Positions 1 through 10,788 of a DNA stretch of 31,238 bases are shown piece after piece. The first letter of the stretch is position 1, and every line of letters starts with the position of its first letter. The stretch is from Ophiothrix spiculata. Its lineage: Eukaryota > Echinodermata > Ophiuroidea > Amphilepidida > Ophiotrichidae. A model generated the notes under the pieces. That model had not been told where the DNA came from and did no database searches. It was given only the letters and a program-made list of their open reading frames with translations. The translations under genes were made by a program, and so were the position numbers. The stretch lies in NCBI GenBank assembly GCA_000969725.1, contig JXSR01S060369.1; one strand, 5' to 3'.

Positions 1-232
1 ATTTTCCAGGGTGATACATTATTTCTCCATTCAGAAACACTCCTGCTTTATTACCTAAAATCACAAAATCAGACCACATAAATATGCACCCAAATATATG
101 ATAAAACATAACTTACGCTATATACTGATTGAATTGAAACAATGAGTATCTTAAAATTAAACATAAAAATGAAACCCTTACATATAGTTTCTGAATATTT
201 GTTAAGGTTAGAAAATTACATGCAAAGATTGT

Positions 233-255
233 ATTTTTTTCTGGGACACCCTGTA
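233..255. mobile_element. Tip of a Tc1/mariner-type element (one end only)
   Basis: The stretch ends in ctgggacaccctg followed by TA. This is the reverse complement of the terminal cagggtgtccc of the complete fold-back element at 17832-18807. No matching opposite tip is visible between here and the window start, so the element either began outside the window or is truncated. The call rests on about 11 matching bases plus the TA dinucleotide and is therefore weak. Confidence 0.35.
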
Positions 256-1256
256 GGTTAACACTTAGCCCGATTATTTCACAAATAAAAAACTATATTT
301 TCTGAACAAACCAGTTACTTTCTTGCATTAGCCTTTAAACATTTACACACCAATAATTTGTCATTCTAAACAGACAAAATGTGATAATGATGAGCAGCGG
401 TATTGACAAGTACAAAGATAATCAGATAAATAAAGATGTGCTTTTAAGCATTTCTACCACTGATGATAGCTTCGAGGAAAGCTGTCACTTTGATCAATTC
501 AATTATCTGTCTCGAAAAGCTAGAAGGATACCTTCTTTTTATTGATAATACAACGGTGCAAATAGTCACGATTTTTTTATCATGTTGTAATCATTTGACA
601 CATTTATTGTGTAAGGAAAGTGTTAAAGGAAAACTGGGATGGTACAATTCTTTAATGAAAGTTAGCAAGTCTTTATTTGTATTAGTTTTGTCATTATATA
701 TTGCATTTCGGATGGGGGTGAAATGGTGGATCCAATTAAACATATTGTTGTTTTGTAATTATGCTTATGACATTTAACTGTACCAGTAGCCATTGTAGCA
801 AGGACTTTTCAAAGATCTAATTACAGACCTTACTAGGTGTTAATATCTCCTTTTGAATTGCTGTTTTAAACTTGCTCTTCTAATTCTTAATTTGATCAGC
901 CTATATTGACAAATGCATGTTGAGAATTGGAGGTTAAGGGTTTGAAAAAGGGCAGAGGTAAAAAATAATTCTCTATTCACAATTGACTGTGATTTCATGT
1001 ACAAAAATAACTCATTTAAATAGTCTTGACAGCTATAAATTCTGTTTTTACCACTTAATTTGTTGGAAGGATTACAGATTAGGGTGTCCTTTTCGTTCTC
1101 ACAAATATCTACCACAGAAACCAATTCACTGTCAAAGAATTTTTTTCTCTAGAGCAACCGGTCCACACTATACACACAGCTCACAGCAATTTCATAACAA
1201 TTGTGTGGTGCTCTGATTGATTTTTAAATGCTGAATTCAAATTGATGCCATGAGTA
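256..1256. other. No recognisable feature
   Basis: AT-rich unique-looking DNA. Open frames at 463-777 (+) and 840-1124 (-) have the hydrophobic, Phe/Leu/Ile/Ser-rich make-up of chance frames and lack convincing splice or domain signals. Confidence 0.5.
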
Positions 1257-1538
1257 AGGGTCAAAACATAGTCCGCCTTCAAACAAAATTTTTACTACCA
1301 AACATTTGGTCGTGACGGTAAAATGATGAGTCACTTCAAATAGAATAACTTCCAACACCAAGTTGAGACCAAATAAAATTTCATGCTAAATTGCACAATG
1401 TGTTAAATTGCCATATATGTTGCCTCAAATGTTTGTTACCGGTTTATACTTTAAATTTGATTGCAAATATTCGGTGACTTCATGACGAAATTTTTGGTAG
1501 TGAAAATTTTGTTTGAAGGCCGACTATGATTTGACCCT
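1257..1538. mobile_element. 282-bp MITE with 45-bp terminal inverted repeats
   Basis: The left arm 1257-1301 begins agggtcaaaacatagtc and the right arm 1494-1538 is its reverse complement with 3 mismatches in 45. The interior of about 190 bp is AT-rich with no open frame. No clear target-site duplication flanks it: the left flank ends gagta and the right flank begins actgtg. The long, well-kept arms and short interior are typical of a non-autonomous DNA transposon; the superfamily is undetermined. Confidence 0.85.
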
Positions 1539-2283
1539 ACTGTGAATAGTATCATATGATATGGGTTGTTTGCTTGGAAAATTGATCCGATTATGACATA
1601 ACTTCAACAGCGAATACCAATAGATCTACAATATACTTCTCTGCAGGGCCATTTGTTTTAGTTGTGTGCATTGCTTTGTATTCAACTGATAATCACTTGA
1701 ATATTTGGGATATGGTATAAAGAAAGATTTTTACATGACCAAGGCAAAGCTAACATCAGAACACCTTGCCCTACCTCTCTGAATCAACAGATATTAATGA
1801 GATAGCACTTGTCCAGCCAGAGTGAATAATGCCATCAATCAAACGTGACAGGATTCCTTAAAGCTAGGCATGTGTTACTCCCGTCCACACACTCCTCCCT
1901 AATTCATTCAATTTGATTCATTGTTATACCTGCTGATTGTGCAGACTGCTTTTAGCCTACTCGGTTTGCAATTACATGACACACTTTGTGACCTCTTTCT
2001 CTAATTCATCACGATGACACTTCAGAGTATCTTTTATCAGTTTGAACACTGTTTTGGCACATGTCAAATTAGTTATACTTCTCCCGAAGACAAACAAGGG
2101 TAAGAATACAACATCACATCCAACTGCCATTGTAGTGTATGGAATAATTTGGTCAGTTTGTATAGTTGACTAAGACTTATCTTTAAGTCAAAATATGCTT
2201 AAAGTCTAATGCTCTTGGTCAAATTCTTACAGCACTTTTATCAATAATAATAAAACTAAACCTGTCACAATATGTCTGCTTCC
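1539..2283. other. No recognisable feature
   Basis: No reading frame, inverted repeat or repeat match to the rest of the window was seen. Confidence 0.5.
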
Positions 2284-2478
2284 AATGAAGGGTGCTCTGA
2301 CGAAATAAGTGGAAACTTGGAATTGATGATTTTGAAAATAAACCAACCAACTACTGAAGTGAAAATTGGGTAAAAATACCATTTTATTTTTGGTTTTGGA
2401 AATCACACTGATACATATTCTTGTAACTATATGTAAAATTTGGGCAACATTTATAACCTAGAAATGACAATTTTAACA

Positions 2479-2516
2479 GCTTTTATCAAAGGATATTTAA
2501 ATCCTTTGATAAAAGC
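2479..2516. repeat. Hairpin, 16-bp perfect arms, 6-nt loop
   Basis: The arm gcttttatcaaaggat at 2479-2494 pairs perfectly with 2501-2516 across the loop atttaa. Confidence 0.85.
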
Positions 2517-2533
2517 CATTAAAACATCTTAAT

Positions 2534-2577
2534 GCAAGTTACATGGAAAGTATTAAAATACTTTACGTGTAACTTGC
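2534..2577. repeat. Hairpin, 21-bp arms, 2-nt loop
   Basis: The arm starting gcaagttaca at 2534-2554 pairs with 2557-2577 with 2 mismatches. It lies 17 bp after the preceding hairpin and forms a tandem stem-loop pair with it. Confidence 0.85.
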
Positions 2578-3019
2578 ACTACAATGTGTTTGGTTAAATG
2601 ATGTCTTGAATTCATGAATTCTCACAGCAACCACACCATTGTTAAAGACTTACAGGATACCATGCATTCACAGATAGAAGATTACAATGAATAAAACATA
2701 TTCAATTAACGCTCCTAGTAATGACCCAAGAGTTAGAATGAAGGTTTGGTCAATAAGTGCCACTTGATGGCCATCAAACTGTTTTTGCCTAATCATAAGT
2801 ACTAACTCTATTCATATGAGAGCTCTTATCTGTGTTGTTACAACCCACAGGGTCAGTAATTGTATGTTTAGGAAATGTATCCTGCTTCACCTTAAGTACT
2901 GATGTCCAAGAATTTACCATATCTGTGTATCCCAAAAGGTACCAAATGCATTTACTAGCTATTACAGTCAAGCTAATAAATAAAAAGAATTGAATAATGG
3001 GGGTATTTACACTGAACAC

Positions 3020-3170
3020 AGATCCAGATCAATGTGCATCTTCAAGATCCAGATCTTAAATCCAGATAATCAAAGAATGCATTGATAAGTATTAGATCCA
3101 GATCAAATGCCTGTATAGCCACAGTCTAGATGCAAAGCAGATTAACAAAGATGCGGATTGATCTGGATCT
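3020..3170. mobile_element. 151-bp palindromic MITE-like element
   Basis: The arm agatccagatcaatgtgcat at 3020-3042 is inverted at 3148-3170 with 2 mismatches in 23. The motif agatccagatc recurs inside, near 3048 and 3092. There is no open frame and no clear target duplication. Confidence 0.7.
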
Positions 3171-3311
3171 ATGCTCCAACGTCTTGATTCTTGCAACAAC
3201 AAAAAAAGAAGAAACATCTTCATAGTTCATTTACAAGGTACTTTCTGCAATTAGAGCCCAATCCAATTTCACATATTACAACTCTTGATAAAACTGACAT
3301 AACTAAGAGTT

Positions 3312-4247
3312 GGAGTATTCCTCTTGTTTATAAACGACCTCCCACTTGCTTCACCTAAATCCCATTTTATAATTTTTGCCGATGACACTAACATCCTTTT
3401 CTCCCATGAAAATCCAGGCCAACTTGAAAGATTAATTAATGACGAACTAAATAAGATATCAAACTGGTTCAAACTTATTAAACTTTCATTGAAGATTGAT
3501 AAAACTAACTACATGATTTTTAAAAACAAGCATAGTAATAAACGTAACCTCAACATCCAAATCAAAATTGACAACAAAAATATTGAGAAGGTTGATGTAA
3601 CTAAGTTCTTAGGAGGCTTAATAGACAAAAACTAAAATTGTCTCAAAATACAATGACATAATTAGGAAAGTAAAACCCTTCTTAAATAAAGAGTCCCTCC
3701 ACACCCTATATAATACGCTTGTTCTAGCTACCATACCTGTTGTACTGTACACTTTCTTTCTTTCTTCCAATATTGTGCAACCTCATATGCTTGAGGATAT
3801 GACGCACAGGCGGATTTTGAAGTCCAGAAATTGACCGAAGCGGGGATTTAGAGTCCCTTTTTATAGCACAAAGGGAAATTATTAGAACGTGCACTAACTC
3901 CCTAGAGCAAACAACCCCTTTATTCATAGCACTAAAAAAACTTCATGTTCGTGATATTTACATATATCAGCTTGCTACCCATATGTATCGGCACAATTTT
4001 CATTTACTTCCGCGTGATCTCCAAAATAATATCTTTGCCACTAAGGCCTACATCCATGACTATAGCATGAGACAAGCCCTTGATTTCCATATTGAGCCAA
4101 CCAGATCATTGCTTGCAACTAATACTATTAATACCCAAGACAATCAAAACTGCTCGTCCCGTCGCCTCTTTTAAAAGCATACTTAAGAAACCCATTATCG
4201 GTCAATACACCCTTGAATCCATAAATAATGAGTACGCTCCAGTCACG
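3312..4247 (+). mobile_element. 5'-truncated, decayed non-LTR retrotransposon (LINE), reverse transcriptase C-terminal half
   Basis: The fragment opens inside the reverse transcriptase at FLLFINDLPLAS. It then carries the catalytic FADDTN box (the usual position of YADD), followed by LNKISNWFKLIKLSLKIDKT and FLGGLIDKN, which match the palm and thumb of CR1/L2/Jockey-group LINEs. Homology continues through HTLYNTLVL and ALKKLHVRDIYIYQLATHMY to TRSLLATNTINTQ, then FKSILKK. The reading frame shifts at about 3634, 3840 and 4140 and carries stops, so it is a dead copy. Endonuclease and 5' parts are missing, as is normal for 5'-truncated LINE insertions. The following AT-rich DNA to about 4700 may include its 3' UTR; the 3' end is not marked by a clear tail. 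Confidence 0.85.
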
Positions 4248-4976
4248 TGATACCCTTTTGTTGTCCTGTATGTTTGTCCTTCACCCTCATTTTCTGATAT
4301 CTTGATATCTTAATATACTTCATACAGCATAATTCATAAGATACACGTCTGTGTAATCCACCACCCTCAAGCATGTAATACATTTGATTTATAATGCTTC
4401 TGTATTCATTGCGAGTTTATTAAGGTTGCTTTTTGTTTTTGTTTTTATTTTGTTTTGTTTAGCTTTCTCTGTAATTCTGTCTACCTCAATGTATGGAACT
4501 TACAGTCTGATTCCAATTATATCAATTAGAATATGTTCTTATTTTGTAAGCTGGGTGCCTCCGCCCACACGCCTAGCGTTTTTGGAGGCATCCATGTCTC
4601 TCATACACTAAAATACATAATCGTCTGATATTATATCATTCTCAAATGTATTTCATATGCAAAATTACACATTGTATTTTTATATCTACTTACATAGTTT
4701 ATATGAATTTTCTTGTGTATGATGAGATTAAATGAAAGTATTAACTCCTTTCAATTAACCTCAACACTGACATAATAAAATAGAAATGAAATAAAGTAAG
4801 GCTTGCTGTATACAAATTGCAGGATAAATCATCATAAAAAGCAATATTTAATTTTAATGAAGCAGGTTTTGTAAAACATTGGATTAGATTCTTAAAGCAC
4901 ACTTTACAAGCAGAAGCTTCTTTATCTAAAATCCAACTTCTTAAAAAAAAAACACTTTTGCACAGAATCAAAAAAA
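4248..4976. other. Possible LINE 3' UTR, otherwise no recognisable feature
   Basis: AT-rich DNA with T-rich runs near 4430-4460. A short stem at 4552-4591 (ggtgcctcc pairing with ggaggcatcc) might belong to the 3' UTR of the preceding LINE. The frame at 4741-4971 (-) looks like chance. Confidence 0.4.
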
Positions 4977-6100
4977 TATATCAACATATTTAGAAAACCG
5001 TACCACCAAAGTTGCCATCAACCAGGTATTTTCTTTAGATCACACTCTTAAGTACTCTTTGCCGCAGGGATCCATTATTGGCCCTCAGGGTTTTATTATG
5101 TATACCAGCCCCATAGGTGATATCATCAGGAAACATAACATCAATTTCCAAGCCTACGCTGATGATGTACAGTTGTACATTGAGTTCAATCCTAATATAG
5201 CTGGTGAGCAAGAGCGTGTGCTTTCTAATCTGTCTGCCTGTGTATCTCAGATTAATGGATGGATGGTTCAGAACAAACTCCAAATGAATCAGGATAAAAC
5301 AGAGTTTTGCGTGATGATCAGTAAAAGATCTTACAAGAAATTGGGTGACATTCAACTGAAACTTGGTAATGTAATTATCAAACCATCTTTGAGTGTAAAA
5401 AATCTAGGTGTTACACTCGATTCATCATTGAGTATGGCTAATCATATAGGCTCTGTTTGTAAAACTGTTAACTTTCATATAAGGAATCTATGGCGTATCC
5501 GTCGATTTATCACCAAAGATGCATGTCATAGTGCTGTCCGGGCGCTTGTCCTTTCCCGCATTGATTATGCCAATTCACTTTTATACAATTCTTGCGCTAA
5601 GGATATCATGCGGTTACAGCGTTTACAAAATAAAGCTGCGCGGCTAATCTTTGTTTGTGGAAGGGACGAGCGCTCGGCAGACCTACTGACCTCGCTTCAC
5701 TGGCTTCCGATCAAGGAAAGAATTGTTTTTAAACTTATCATTCTTGTGTACAAATGTATCAACAACAGTGCTCCTTTATATTTATCTGATCTTATTTCAC
5801 TTCAAAGTGACGTTAATACTTCTGAATGTAGGCGAAGACTCAGATCATCCTCTGATACTACTCGGCTGCATGTGCCTCGCTCTAAAAAGCGCTGGTGATT
5901 CATCCTTCCAGATTGCTGCGGTCAAACTTTGGAATGAGCTCCTGGTAGGTCTTAGGCAGTCTGAGTCTTTGTCTGCTTTCAAAGGTGCACTTAAAACACA
6001 TCTTTTTCCTGTTTAATTGGTTTGTTTTTGTTTTTCATGTAAGCGCTGTGTTCTTTATAGAGCGCTATAGAAATGCTTGTTATTATTATTATTATTATTA
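4977..6100 (+). mobile_element. 5'-truncated L2/CR1-clade LINE, reverse transcriptase and C-terminus with TTA-repeat tail
   Basis: The sequence enters the reverse transcriptase at STYLENRTTKVAIN and reads LPQGSIIGPQGF (fingers/palm), AYADDVQLY (catalytic YADD box, intact), NGWMVQNKLQMNQDKTEF and VKNLGVTLDSSLSM. Then come the L2-type C-terminal motifs LQRLQNKAARLI, LHWLPIKERIVFKL and NSAPLYLSDLI. This frame stays open to about 5896. A single frameshift near 5885 moves the ending (VKLWNELLV to LKTHLFPV, stop at about 6016) into another frame. The 3' end agcgctgtg...agcgctatag followed by a TTA microsatellite (6078-6100) is the short-repeat tail of L2-clade elements. The endonuclease half is absent. 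One frameshift over about 1 kb suggests a fairly young insertion. Confidence 0.9.
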
Positions 6101-7774
6101 ACATTAGCAAATGAAATTCTGATTTTTACATTTGATTTGAAAACTGGGGACTCACATGATATGAGGTTAAATACACCAAACCATTTATACTGATTAAACA
6201 AAAAACAGCAAATTAAATGTTTACAATCATATTTTTTATTAGTTAGCTAGATATTTTTAAACAGGTATTAATTGAGAATTTGTTCAAGTACCTTCTATAG
6301 CATTTGTATTTTTATTGGTTTTAACACAAAAGCTTTTATCTTCAAAGATATAAACTATATTTCAACATCTTTCCCCTTAACAATTGATTATTTTAATGAT
6401 CAAGAGTGAATGGATATAATTTTGTCTTAAAAGGTCAGATTGACAAGATATCGTGCTCTTTCTAGAATAAAATATTCAGTTCTTACTTTGAAAGCTGTAT
6501 CTTCAAGTCAAGAGTACCATGCAAGAGAAACAAATCTAACTACAGTAAAAACATTGCAGAGTGTAGCATTTAACAAGTGCCCAATGTGTATAATTCAATT
6601 TGCCGTAATAAACCCAAGCCCCTGGACATTAAGTGTCATTGATGGGATTTTCCCTCGTCTAGTTATTTGATTAGACCTAACACTGGCTACTTCTTATTAG
6701 ATTTTCACAACTTAATAGGTAATTATTGTAAAGACCTACGACAGGCTGACCTATATTAACACAATTAGATGGGATTTTATACACTTGATGCTTGGGTTAT
6801 ATTTGAACACCATTTTAAAGTCTTTTCATTCACATTCATTTGTGTTTTGTTGCCATTTATCAGGATAATGGTGAAAGAAGCAGTTAAAATAACAATTTGC
6901 CTTAAAATGTAATTCTTTTGATCCATTTTTAATTATGTTTGATACAACTGGTACAAATGTACATTTTAAGAAAATGCACTAAACATTTGTTTTCAGTTTA
7001 CACACAGCATGAAAAGATAATAATTTATCACATCCAAATTTTTGTTGGGCTTTCTGAAAAGTCTTTTTGGTGATTTTATTTTTTTTTTCCCAAGAGTTTT
7101 TAGTGTTACTGGATGCGAAAGGTTTGTTAATCTGACCCTTGTAGCTCTGTAGGTACCGTTTGCTGTAACACGTCACATATAGTTGAACAAGCTTACTCAA
7201 ATTGTCTTCTGTCAGGTGTATATGATCTCTTAACATTTTCTTCATTTAGCAGGTATGTTATATTCATGCATAACTGTCTATATTAATCTATAATTCTAGG
7301 TGCCTTTATTCATGTTAAATCTATTCCCATAATGTCATTTCACTGAAACATAACTGGTTCATAGAAACTATCCAAATTGGAACATGTGACAGGTGCATGT
7401 ATTTGTGAAAGAAGCTTAGTAAATCAAGAGAATTTTGATTTATCTCAATTGACACCTGTAATCGAGTTTGTGTCTACTATATACTGTAAGCATGCAAGCT
7501 GTGCAATTTTGTTTGAATAACTGTAGACATAGTAGCTGACAAAGGGTGAATTTTGTAAAGATTGTCTGATGAGATTTCTGAGAAAAATTTACCTTGACGT
7601 TTCAAGGAAATGTCTACCAGACAAAAAAAGATGGAATTGAAGAAATTAGTCAAATCTGTTTCTATAGCACAACTGGATATTGAAAGTGTGTGATTCTGCT
7701 TATATTGAACAAAATAAAAAAAATCAATTAAACAAATCACAAAACCTCTGTCATACAATATGTTTAGGGGTTAC
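6101..7774. other. No recognisable feature
   Basis: AT-rich sequence without repeats shared with the rest of the window. A Lys-rich minus-strand frame (6979-7245, 88 codons) is discussed among the rejected items. Confidence 0.45.
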
Positions 7775-8130
7775 CAAAAGTTTTGAGTGTATGCAGCCGG
7801 AGTGCAGGACTCTGAATCAGAAGATTATGAGTTCGAGCTCCACTACGGCCAATGGGTTATGTCCATGGGCAAGACATTTAATCTTGATTGTTTTGTTGAC
7901 CCAAACGCATTGGAGAGCTGTTATGGGAATATTATAATCTAAAGTCAAATAGGGTCTAGTACCTAATATGATAGTACCCTTAGTTGGTATGACCTGATTT
8001 TGATAATTTCCAAGTGTCAGCGGTAATAATATAAAGCGCTTAGTGAATTGCGTAGTCGGAATTGACATACTTAGTTTATAAGCGCTATAATTATATATTA
8101 TTAATATTATCATTATTATTTATAAACAAC
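7775..8130 (+). mobile_element. tRNA-derived SINE with L2-like 3' tail
   Basis: The head is tRNA-like: agtgcaggactctgaatcag leads to a pol III B-box-like motif at 7829-7841 (gagttcgagctcc). A middle segment contains ccatgggcaagacattt, a motif common in marine invertebrate SINEs. The 3' end has aaagcgctt, then aagcgctata and a (TTA)-rich tail from about 8093. The agcgct...ttattatt ending matches the tail of the L2-type LINE at 4977-6100 and of the minus-strand LINE end at 27325. The known SINE strategy of borrowing a LINE tail explains this. It is diverged and probably inactive. Confidence 0.75.
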
Positions 8131-9557
8131 TTCTTCAGTATTTATACATAATCTGGTAGATATTGTTATCTGTTCAGTCGCCGCGAACAGGGCTCAATGA
8201 AAGTGCGGTTTCAAGAACCAAATTTAATGCCTATTCCAAAGTTTACAAACCTCTAGCATGTTAACAGCTTCAAAGATAATCTGATAACAAAACATGGCAC
8301 ACAGAACCTACATGTACCTCATTTTGTAACATCGATTACACCAAGTTAAGCCATACTTGAAGATCAATAATTTTAAGGCTGAGTAAATATCAATCGATAT
8401 CTTGTACAATTTGGACTTGTCATATTATGATGTAATTTTAATCTATTGATCTCCAGTAAAGAGAATAATTCAATTTCAGGTGTGAAATAACTTGGTGTTA
8501 TTGGTGTCTTGGAATGAGAAACATATAGGCTCTGACAAATGCCATGTTTTGATATGAAGAGTCACGTAAAAAACACACCAAATGTGTTATATTGGACAAC
8601 CACACATATATGTGGCTGTCCAGGCCGTATATGAAAGAAACTGTATTTTGCGCTACAGGGGAAAATACATGTCAAGGTCGTAATTTGCCGAAATTGATAT
8701 TTGACACATTCACAATCCTTGTGCATACTACAAAATAACAGCAAAGTTTCATTTCACAAAAATGATAAGAAATGTAAAATAGAAAATAAAGGGCTTATTG
8801 ATCTTTGAATGCGTTTATCTCATTTATACATTTTACTCCCTGAAACCTTTGACGGACCATAAGTTGACTTCTGAAAATCGTGTGAAGTTTATTAAGGTGT
8901 CATTTTAATCCTTAAAGCATGGTCTTTGCAAATGATTACAAAAGTGAAAATTACATGAGGTGGCATTTTCGGCTGGTTTGGGATGGACGGTCACATATTT
9001 AAGGCAAAACATACTTGAAAAAAAGTTACACTAAGGTAGTAATTCATGATCTTATAAGAAAAAAAAAGAGATCCTATATATAAGCTTTCCAAGTTTCACT
9101 GCATGACGTTAAACAAGGCAATGCGCTCACAGTATCTGTGATAGCTCTGAACACACATACAGGTGCATTTTCTATAGATAGATCTACTTCATTGTTAATT
9201 TAGTGTTTGTTTTCCTCTGAGAAGCATTATTTATGTATGTTTCTCTGATTGTTTTGGCATACATCATTTTATTTGTACAAACCGCCATGCACTGGTTGTA
9301 TAAATGTAACAGAGCCATGCAAGATAAGCGAGTTAAGGTCAAGGCAGTTTGTCTGTACCAGGTACAATAAAAATGATCAGACTTCTATGAATCTTTAAAC
9401 TCTGTGATAAATGACATTACTAGGTAGCTCTGTTAAGTGCAAAGCAATGATATCGTTAAAGGTATGTATTCCGATATGATGACAAATTTTACCATATACT
9501 TTTTCATATTTAAATGAAGGATCATAAGCAACATAATACAATTGTAAAGTTTCATAC
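8131..9557. other. Mostly featureless; small hairpin and possible transposon end
   Basis: A 28-bp imperfect hairpin lies at 8594-8621 (ggacaaccacaca pairing with tgtggctgtcc). At 8971-8997 the minus strand reads tgtgaccgtccatccc, which resembles the tgtgacccatcat tip of the MITE at 11894. A shared ttaaaatgacacctt motif lies about 80-110 bp inward in both. No partner end was found here. No coding signal was seen. Confidence 0.35.
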
Positions 9558-9785
9558 CTTGAGCCAAATTAATGCTTCAGGCAAATATGTGCCTGAGCGT
9601 GGTGCATAGAAACATATAGGATATTTATATTTGTTAACAAAATATTCAAGTAATTCAACACTTTTTTGTCCATATCTCTTCAATAATACATAATATGGGT
9701 GCAAAATTTTACAGGGGTTATGAGAAAAATATGCGCTTTCATATGGTAACAAAATCTCCAATTTGATTTTGTGAATGAAAGTGAT
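9558..9785 (-). CDS. Candidate internal exon of an unidentified gene
   Basis: The minus strand has a 76-codon open segment, phase 0 at both ends, between a possible acceptor (tgtgttcag) and a good donor (aag/gtatga). It reads ITFIHKIKLEILLPYESAYF, then HPYYVLLKRYGQ, then YPICFYAPRSGTYLPEALIW. The composition is protein-like: Tyr/Lys/Leu-rich with Pro, Trp and Cys, unlike the Ser/Phe/Ile-rich chance frames around it. I do not recognise the family, and no partner exon was found. The acceptor has a weak polypyrimidine tract. It lies 1.35 kb downstream, on the same strand, of the FDXR exon, but that exon ends in phase 1, so the two cannot be joined directly in these frames. It could be a chance frame. 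Confidence 0.35.
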
Positions 9786-9829
9786 CTGAACACACACTTT
9801 AAGTCCTTCATCTGGGTGTATTTCCTTTT

Positions 9830-10004
9830 ATCCTCACTGGCATGTCCAGGATTTTTCCTTGCGGGGGGCTTAAGGTGGCTTGGTGATTTGTGTGGGGGGC
9901 TTAGTGTAAAAAATCGTCAAAATTAGGCTGATTTTACATGATTTTTGCAACTCTGCAGGGGGCTTCAGCCCCCAAAGCCACCCCCTGGACACAGCACTGA
10001 TCCT
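9830..10004. mobile_element. 165-bp non-autonomous DNA transposon with 5-bp target duplication
   Basis: The element 9835-9999 begins cactggcatgtccagg and ends cctggacacagcactg, giving terminal inverted repeats that match at 12 of 16 bases. The direct repeat ATCCT flanks it exactly (9830-9834 and 10000-10004). Inside are G-runs and the palindromic gggggcttcagccccc. The CAGTG-like tip suggests a hAT relative, but 5 bp is short for that superfamily, so the class stays open. It is more GC-rich than its surroundings. Confidence 0.7.
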
Positions 10005-10064
10005 AGTTGGACAAATAAAGTTAATCATTCAGTATAACATGATTATAGATTAATTACTGCATAA

Positions 10065-10216
10065 TTACTTGATGCGACTGAAATTGTACAAAAAGAATGT
10101 ACCGTGTGCTGAAGTTGGAGTTGTCTGCACTCATGAGGTGCAGCCAAGTGAGTTTGACAACTTCAACTTCAGCACAAGGTGCATTAATTTTGTACAATTT
10201 CATGAGTGCCAAGTAA
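10065..10216. mobile_element. 152-bp hairpin MITE
   Basis: Nearly the whole element is a fold-back. The arm from gaaattgtacaaaa through gtgctgaagttgg (10080-10125) is inverted at 10156-10201 with few mismatches. The outer segment ttacttg (10065-10071) pairs with caagtaa (10210-10216). The loop is only about 30 nt. No coding capacity and no clear target duplication were seen. Confidence 0.75.
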
Positions 10217-10788
10217 AGAGCAACATAGTTATTTAAAAATGTGTTTGCTATTTTTATAAAACAGGTAATACAACCATCTATTGTCCTATGTTAATCATTG
10301 TAATTTAGATTTACCTTTTTAAATGAAACTTGCCATATAAGCCCAAGCATGTTACGCATAAGCGTACATGGAATTGTACAACGCACTACGCGATACGCAG
10401 CGTACAACTAGACAAGATTAATGAATGCGTAAAAGTAACCAACTATCCAATTAGATTTACAATTTCAACCCGTACTTAATGCAGAGTGTATGAATACCAA
10501 ATTAGAAACCATAAGCTTTATAAGCTTCAGGACAAAGTACTAAGCCCCGTTCCCAGTTCTTGGGAATATTCAGGAATGTTTGAGCCAAATGACAAAAATA
10601 TAATTCATAACATACCAGTATAATATACAACATGACTAAGAGTAAGTCCCTATAATTATAAAACTTACTAGAAAGGTGTTGGTGATGCATTTCTACAGGA
10701 ATTTATTGTATCTTGATTTATTTTCATCATCTCCCTTACATCAAAGCCTTCAGAAAACTTTCTGTCATTGTGTTAGGAATTGACAAAC
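10217..10788. other. No firm feature
   Basis: A minus-strand frame at 10502-10690 ends in PKNWERGLVLCPEAYKAYGF and a stop. It could be a terminal exon, but no good acceptor or family match supports it. Otherwise AT-rich unique sequence. Confidence 0.35.

Larger units (their letters stand above)
2287..2580. mobile_element. Degenerate copy of a MITE family also seen at 24055 and (related) 27776
   Basis: It starts near gggtgctctgacgaaat, close to the gtggtgctctggcaaaat end of the element at 27776. Its body is collinear with 24100-24260: both contain aactactgaagtgaaa, then atgtaaaatttggg, then acctagaaatg, then ttttatcaaa. No right terminal repeat was found, so this copy is truncated or rearranged. 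Two adjacent hairpins (2479-2516 and 2534-2577) close it. Confidence 0.6.

Noticed and set aside
463-777. 104-codon plus-strand frame
   Set aside because: Hydrophobic, AT-driven composition, no domain, no splice context; similar frames arise by chance in DNA of this composition.
840-1124. 94-codon minus-strand frame
   Set aside because: No recognised motif; composition and lack of neighbouring signals fit a chance frame.
6979-7245. 88-codon Lys-rich minus-strand frame, possibly a terminal exon
   Set aside because: It looks somewhat protein-like (LTEDNLSKLVQLYV), but the only acceptor is weak, the Lys run coincides with a poly-T tract on the plus strand, and no partner exon or family was found.
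10502-10690. Possible last exon of a gene ending PKNWERGLVLCPEAYKAYGF
   Set aside because: It contains an NWE that loosely recalls the DWE of the FDXR tail, but the surrounding residues do not fit FDXR and no good acceptor precedes it.
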